This document shows positions 58,395 through 64,000 of a DNA stretch of 64,000 bases, piece after piece (position 1 is the stretch's first letter; every line of letters begins with the position of its first letter). Source of the stretch: Macrothele yani. Lineage: Eukaryota; Arthropoda; Arachnida; Araneae; Macrothelidae. The translations under genes and the position numbers were made by a program. The notes under the pieces are model-generated. The model ran no database searches, had not been told where the DNA came from, and worked only from the letters and a program-made list of their open reading frames with translations. The DNA lies in contig CM076990.1 of the NCBI GenBank assembly GCA_039090855.1, positions 200,885,232 through 200,949,231 on the forward strand, read 5' to 3'.

Positions 58395-58690
58395 AATAAA
58401 GATGTCTACTGGGGCTGAGGCCTGGAGATTAACAGAAGCGGATAGTAGGAAAGTAACAGCTGTAGATATGGATGCTTTAAGAATATCATGTACAGTGTCT
58501 AGAAGACAGAAAATAACGAATTAAAGAATTAAAGAATTCATGGAAGTGAAAGAAACAATTTTAGAAGACATACAGAAGAGACAATTACGTTGGTTTGGTC
58601 ATGTTAAAAGAGTGACTAAAGAAACACTGCCAAAAATTGCCATGGAATTTAAATCAAACATACGATAAAATAGAGGCCGACCTACAAGAA
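58395..58690 (+). mobile_element. Non-LTR retrotransposon fragment, different family, RT C-terminus
   Basis: Reads EAWRLTEADSRKVTAVDMDA, a RRQK block, then RQLRWFGHVKRVTKETLPKI, ending with GRPTR. These are typical C-terminal residues of RTE/Jockey-like reverse transcriptases, but the text differs from the local RTE family (WQWAGHTARR). Stops are present. A (TA)n tract at 58690-58712 may be its tail. Confidence 0.78.
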
Positions 58691-58712
58691 TATATATATA
58701 TATATATATATA

Positions 58713-58790
58713 TGGGATGTAAGGTCAGGTGATGCGTAACATCACAGCCTCTCCTTGACAAATGTCAACCCCGCCTTCTCGTGGTACATC
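58713..58790 (+). mobile_element. Detached 5' leader of the RTE family
   Basis: About 75 bp almost identical to the start of RTE copy 1 (39214-39285): GGTCAGGTGATGCGTAACAT, TTGACAAATGTCAACC and CCTTCTCGTG. It holds two perfect small hairpins, GTGATG/CATCAC and TTGACA/TGTCAA. No RTE coding text follows. Confidence 0.82.
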
Positions 58791-59457
58791 TGCTACCGGG
58801 GTTTTTGGATTGCCCCGCGTCATTATTAGTAATAAGGGTAATCACTCGAATCTCAAAAACTATGTTTTCCCAGTATTAGAGAAAACACAGGCTCGCTATT
58901 CGAGGATGGGCGTTGTGTTTCACCCAGCCGACGTTCCGTGTATCGGGGTCCGCTGAGTGCCGCAATGTTTTAAAGTAATCGTCTAGCTTTTCATTTCTTT
59001 TTGAATCATTCGTTAACTTACAAATTTTGATTTGTTTACTAGCACTGATGCGTAAGTTACTCAGTATTGCACTGGAGGATTTTTCTGAACATTCATTCCA
59101 AATCATTTATTCACACATCCAACACTCAATCGTTATTAACCTTTTTTACTTTACAAAATTGTACACTCAAATGAAATGTAGCCGACTCATAATAACGTGA
59201 AAATAAAATATGTTTATTTTGCCTGATGAAGGCTTGAAATCTAGTAAAATATACACTCAGTCATATGAAAATGTTTGAAGACCCTTTTAGCAAAATTATT
59301 TATTTAAAGGTTAACTTTAATTTCTTATTTTCATTTAATATAATTGAAAAATATTTCGAAACATAATTTACTAAAAATGATTCCCTATACTATACAATTT
59401 CCTGCTCTGATCAATGGTATTTACTTTACTCAACCATTTCATTATTCTTCTATTTCT
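58791..59457. other. Non-coding, nothing recognised
   Basis: AT-rich; the short frame at 58762-58956 covers the leader fragment and is not supported. Confidence 0.45.
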
Positions 59458-59587
59458 GCCCTACTTTTCTCAGCATTAGTTTAGAGCTGGTTTTACTTTC
59501 AACCTTAACTTAGTCTATTTCTGCCCTACTTTTCTCAGCATTAATTTAGAGCTGGTTTTACTTTCAACCTTAACTTAGTCTACTATG
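59458..59587. repeat. Tandem duplication, 65-bp unit, two copies
   Basis: CTATTTCTGCCCTACTTTTC to CAACCTTAACTTAGT occurs twice in a row with one base changed (TTAGTTTAG / TTAATTTAG). Confidence 0.9.
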
Positions 59588-59699
59588 CTCTTCTTTAATT
59601 TTCGGTTCAACATACTAATTATTTAAACAAGAGGAAACGTTAAAGTCGGATTATCCTACCTTCTATCCCACGATGAGGGCTGGAATATCATTCTCTCGA

Positions 59700-60012
59700 A
59701 GTTTTCATGCTATCTCCTCTCTTTCTGAAGTTTTCATGCCAACTCCTAATTCTCTCTGAATTCTGTCATCATTCTCTCGAAGTTTTCATGCTATCTCCTC
59801 TCTTCCTGAAGTTCTTATGCCAACTCTCTGAATTCTGTCATCATTCTCTCGAAGTTTTCATGCTATCTCCTCTCTTCCTGAAGTTCTTATGCCAACTCTC
59901 TGAATTCTGTCATCATTCTCTCGAAGTTTTCATGCTATCTCCTCTCTTCCTGAAGTTCTTATGCCAACTCTCTGAATTCTGTCATCATTCTCTCGAAGTT
60001 TTCATGCTATCT
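59700..60012. repeat. Tandem repeat, 72-bp unit, about 4.3 copies
   Basis: The unit contains TCATTCTCTCGAAGTTTTCA, TGCTATCTCCTCTCTTCCTG and AAGTTCTTATGCCAACTCTC. Being divisible by three it yields an open plus-strand frame of 24-residue repeats (59707-60198), with no signal that it is translated. The three middle units are almost identical. Confidence 0.9.
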
Positions 60013-60769
60013 GATATAATTCTCTCGCTCCTCTTCCTGTCCTACCAAAAATTTTGTTCTTCCCGGATCCTCCTACCAATTTCCAGATTGGTCAAACAAT
60101 TATCATTTCCCGATCTGATTTGCTCTGAGTTTCCCGCCATTTCTCTGACTTGCCATCCTTCGCCCCGTCCAAAATCTGTGTCCGCCCTCAAATTCTAGGA
60201 ACTTCGTTGCCTACGGATCTCTGAGGTCGTAAATCTTACTATCATAAAACTGCTATTGGTTTTCCTTTGCCTGGCGTCAGCTATTCTTTTCTTCCAGACT
60301 TGGTGCATCAAATCTCAAGACTACTGGCGCCGAGCTCCAATAAAATGTCTACCCGCTATTTCTCTGACTTGAGTTACACCGTCTTACCCAATATTGCTGG
60401 CTCGTAGCAGTTAGGGAAAGGATGCCCCGCGGTCCCATGCCACAGCAAGCGGACTGCTGGAAGCCCTTCGACTCTGAGAGAGAGAGAGAGAGAGAGGGTG
60501 GGGTGGGGTGAAGGGGAAAGAGCGGTACTTTCCTGACCTTCCTAGGCGCGAATCCACGGAAGAAAATCTAAGGGGAAATTAAATTGTGAAATGCAGAGCG
60601 TCTGAAGAGCGTGAAGTTTATAAAATCCTTATTTTAATAATTCTTACACCAGCTCCCCAAAATCTCTCCCATTCATTTGATTAATTTTTTTAATCCCATT
60701 TCTTTTCCACTTTTCCGATTACTTCTCAATTTCCAATACAGGGAAAAGGTGCGCGCTCGCTCCCGAGTG
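60013..60769. other. Non-coding; GA microsatellite at 60475-60500
   Basis: GAGAGA tract followed by GGTGGGGTGGGGTG; otherwise nothing recognised. Confidence 0.55.
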
Positions 60770-63700
60770 CTGCAACACATCCTGTTCCCACTAAAGGGGC
60801 TCTGACGACCGCCAATAGCGGTATAACTATACCATAGGTATTAGAGGAAATGCTATCCCACACTCACCAACCCGCTTGGCCAGCGTGGTGAGTTATGGCC
60901 AAACCCCTCCAAAATGACTCCACAACTTAAATCTTGGCCCTCAGTCTCCGGCAGCTGGAATGTACCTGGCCAAGGCAGCGGCCAGTGCGACATGAAGGCA
61001 GAGGGTGCTAAGAATCCCCGGAGGACCGGACTAGGCTGCCATCTGATGCTGACCTTGGCTACGTACAACGGACGCTCCCTATCTTCTGATTCAAGGCTTC
61101 TTGAATTGGAAGAGGAACTACAAAGGATCAAGTGGGACATCGTGGGGCTAAGTGAGGTAAGGAGAAAAGGAGAAGATCTCATTGAACTGAAAAGTGGACA
61201 TCTCTTCTACTATCGTGGGACAGATACTGGCAGAACTAGTGGTGTTGGATTTATAATAAACAAGAAACTGAAGGATAAAGTTGTAGAAGTTGAAAGTTCC
61301 TCTGACAGAGCTGCACGACTCGTTATCCAACTCTCGAGAAGATACCAGGCTCAGATTATTCAAACTTATGCACCCACCACAAGTCATGCTGAAGAAGAAA
61401 TTGAAGAATTTTATGAGGAAATTCGTGATCTAAATAATAAAGGTAAGCAGCACTTGAAGATAATTATGGGAGATTTCAATGCAAAAATAGGGCAACGGCA
61501 ACAGATTGAAACTTCAGTAGGTAAATTCGGTCACGGCAACAGAAACCAGCGTGGAAATACTCTCGTAGAGTTTGCAGAGGCAGAAGGGTTCTTCATCTTA
61601 AACTCCTTTTTCAAGAAAAAGCCACACAGGAAATGGACATGGAGACATCCAAATGGGACGACAAGTGAAATTGATTTTATTATGTGTAACAAAAAATTCG
61701 TCATAGAAGACTGCAGTGTGCTAAACAAGTTCAACACAGGCAGTGACCATAGATTGGTGAGATGTAAGATGCACCTCAACACTAAACTCGAACGTAGCAA
61801 GCTCATAAGACAAACAAAATGTATTGACATAACCAACCTTAAAAAACACCATAATACCTTCAAATTGGAACTGAAGAACAGATTCTTTGCTTTAGAAGGC
61901 CTAACATCGGAAGAAGTGGATATTTCTGAAGTTAACAGAAAAGTAACCAAAGCTCTTATGGAAACAGCAACAAAATTAGCTGGGTCAAAGAACAAATTGC
62001 ATGTGAACAAATTATCAGGAAAAACCAAAATTTTGATGCAAAAAAGAAGAGAGATGAGGACAACTAAAGGAGATGTGACTTCCAAAGTGGAATATATAGA
62101 GCTATGCAAGACAGTACGAAAAAGTATCACTGAAGACGTAAAGAAATTCAACTGTGAACTAGTGAGGAAAGCAATTGAAAACAACCAAAGCCTAAAGATA
62201 GCAAAGGGACATCTCAGTAAGGGAAGAAAACAGATTATGGCACTGAAAAAAGAAGATGGTTCTGTAACAAGAAATAGAGGCGAAATTTTTGACAACAGTG
62301 AAAGATTTCTACTCCAAATTATATGAAAGGGATGATACATGTACTCCAAACATCACGAAGGGTACCACTACCAGAGTTCTTCCAGTCCTTCCAGCAGAAG
62401 TTGCACATGCAATCAAGAACATGAAGCGGGGAAAAGCTCCAGGAAAAGATGGAATTACTGTAGACATCATACAAGAAGCAAGTGGAGAAATCGAAACAGT
62501 ACTCGCCCAAATTTTCACTCGATGCCTTAATGAAGGGAAAATTCCTGAGGATTGGAACAACGCTACAATGATCTTGCTACATAAAAAAGGTGGCATTGAG
62601 GATCTCAGGAACTACAGACCTATCAGCCTCCTATCAGTGGTTTATAAAATCTTCACTAAAGTTCTTTCACACCGCTTGAAGGTAACACTGGACATGGCTC
62701 AACCGAGAGAACAAGCTGGATTCAGGAGTGGCTACAGCACAATAGATCATATCCACGTACTGAGAGAACTAATTGAAAGAGCGAGGGAATATGAACTTCC
62801 ATTGTGCATGGCTTTTATCGATTATGAAAAAGCCTTTGATTCGGTGAAACCATCAGCAGTTGCAATGGCTCTGAAATCCTGCGGTATTGAAGATGCATAC
62901 ATTAATATTATTAATAACATCTATGAAAATGCAAGTGCAAAGATTCTGCTATTTGGTAATACAACACACATAAAAATTGGAAAAGGAGTGAGACAAGGTG
63001 ACACGATATCTCCGAAGCTCTTTAATGCCACATTGGAGTGTGTCTTTCAGTCACTGAGCTGGGAAAACAAAGGGTAAAAAGATTAATGGAGATTATCTAA
63101 CTCACCTTCGTTTTGCTGATGACATAGTCATTTTTGCAACTACCCCATCGGAGCTACAGAGTATGATGCAGGAACTTGCTGACAAAAGTAAAGAAGTGGG
63201 ATTAAAAATGAACTTTCAGAAGACAAAAGTGATGTTCAATGCTTTTACAAGAAATGAAGATTTATCGATTGATGGAGAAAAGCTGGAGATAACAGACACG
63301 TACGTTTATCTTGGACAGCAGATATCAAGTGAGGGTCACATTAGTGAAGAAATTAATCGGCGTACAAAACTTGCCTGGAGAGCTTTTGGAAGAAACAGCA
63401 TAATTTTCAAGAGCAATATGCCATTATGTCTTAAAAGAAAAGTGTTTGATCAATGCATCCTTCCAGTGCTTACGTATGGTGCAGAGACGTGGACCTTAGC
63501 TAAAAGAGACATACAAAGGCTGCAGACAACTCAAAGTAGCATGGAGAGGTGCATGCTTGGTGTAACCAGGAGAGATAAGAAGAGGAACTCGTGGATCCGA
63601 AAAATGACAAGAGTGGAAGACATCATGATCAGAGTTAAATCCCTGAAATGGCAATGGGCTGGACATACTGCCAGAAGAACAGACCATCGATGGACAGCCG

Positions 63701-63893
63701 AAATTTTAGATTGGATTCCAAGGGACAGGAAAAGACCCAGAAGAAGACCACATGGAAGATGGGTGGATGAAATTCGAAAGTATGCGGGAGTGACATGGAG
63801 GAGACTGGCACAAGACAGACCGTTGTGGAGGAAACTTGGGGAGACCTTCGTCTAGCAGTGGATTGATAATGGTTGACAATGATGATGATGATG
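60770..63893 (+). mobile_element. RTE-type non-LTR retrotransposon, nearly full length, copy 2
   Basis: Joins the copy 1 sequence at CATCCTGTTCCCACTAAAGG (the first about 75 bp of leader is missing) and ends in (GAT)n(AT)n at about 63898. It is the best-preserved coding copy. The missing leader is the part found alone at 58713. Confidence 0.9.
60914..63855 (+). pseudogene. Endonuclease-reverse transcriptase gene of RTE copy 2, two frame breaks
   Basis: The first frame (60914-62326, 470 codons) holds a complete APE endonuclease: TYNGRSLSSD, DIVGLSEVRRKGED, MGDFNAKIGQ (catalytic Asp/Asn) and GSDHRLVRCK, then a basic linker. The second frame (from 62289, shifted by one) has the RT: KAPGKDGITVDI, YRPISLLSVVYK, AGFRSGYSTIDHI, AFIDYEKAFDSV and GVRQGDTISPKLF. 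A small indel near 63075 (AAAGGGTAAAAAG) moves to the third frame with FADDIVIF, GLKMNFQKTKVMF, GAETWTLAKRD and KLGETFV. The three parts together would span about 980 codons, a normal RTE length. All catalytic motifs are present, so only these two indels inactivate it. The first break is shared with copy 1. Confidence 0.92.
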
Positions 63894-64000
63894 ATATATA
63901 TATATGCCGGGTACGTCTTCCCTTGACGATTGGTGCCCGGTGGTTGACTTTAGTTTAGAGTTGTCAATGTGTTTATATGTGTTTTGATATGCTTATAAAG

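Noticed and set aside
61531..62349. 272-codon minus-strand frame
   Set aside because: Antisense shadow of the RTE endonuclease/RT linker; it repeats at 40285-40851 for the same reason.

Overview
The window is a stretch of animal nuclear DNA, most likely arthropod. It is poor in genes and full of transposons. The only host coding sequence I can support is two exons of a Serrate/Jagged-type Notch ligand on the minus strand: a 264-bp exon with the DSL domain (45577-45840) and a 61-bp exon with the first half of EGF repeat 1 (20995-21055). Both have consensus splice sites in matching phase. The protein text resembles arthropod Serrate more than Delta, and this is the main reason for calling an arthropod. 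The intron between the exons is 24,521 bp. The rest of the gene should lie beyond both ends of the window.

Layout. 1-2.5 kb: no recognised gene. 2.5-13.6 kb: a graveyard of Tc1/mariner transposons, with a 0.3-kb palindrome at 8.2-8.55 kb and a 49-bp minisatellite at 11.8-12.6 kb. 14.1-15.4 and 18.3-19.3 kb: two copies of a fold-back-like element with internal tandem units; the second carries a tRNA-derived SINE. 20.995-45.84 kb: the Serrate exons and their intron. The intron holds SINEs, a MITE rich in CRE (TGACGTCA) sites, a long inverted repeat, a GT microsatellite, an LTR element nested inside an inverted solo LTR of its own family (25.9-34.7 kb), and two RTE-type non-LTR retrotransposons arranged tail to tail (39.2-43.8 kb). 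47.2-50.7 kb: two Tc1 relics and a SINE. 50.9-55.8 kb: heavily decayed RTE copies. 56.9-57.8 kb: an internally deleted mariner-like element. 58.4-60.5 kb: non-LTR fragments and tandem repeats. 60.8-63.9 kb: the best-preserved RTE copy.

The genes do not form an operon or a pathway. The RTE elements would supply endonuclease and reverse transcriptase, and could also have mobilised the SINEs, though that is inference. The Tc1/mariner genes are all broken. The most interesting items are the self-nested, nearly coding-free LTR element with 2.7-kb LTRs and only a 540-bp interior, the CRE-rich MITE family inside or near a Notch-ligand gene, and a frame break shared by both longer RTE copies. All calls are by eye; no alignment or search was run.
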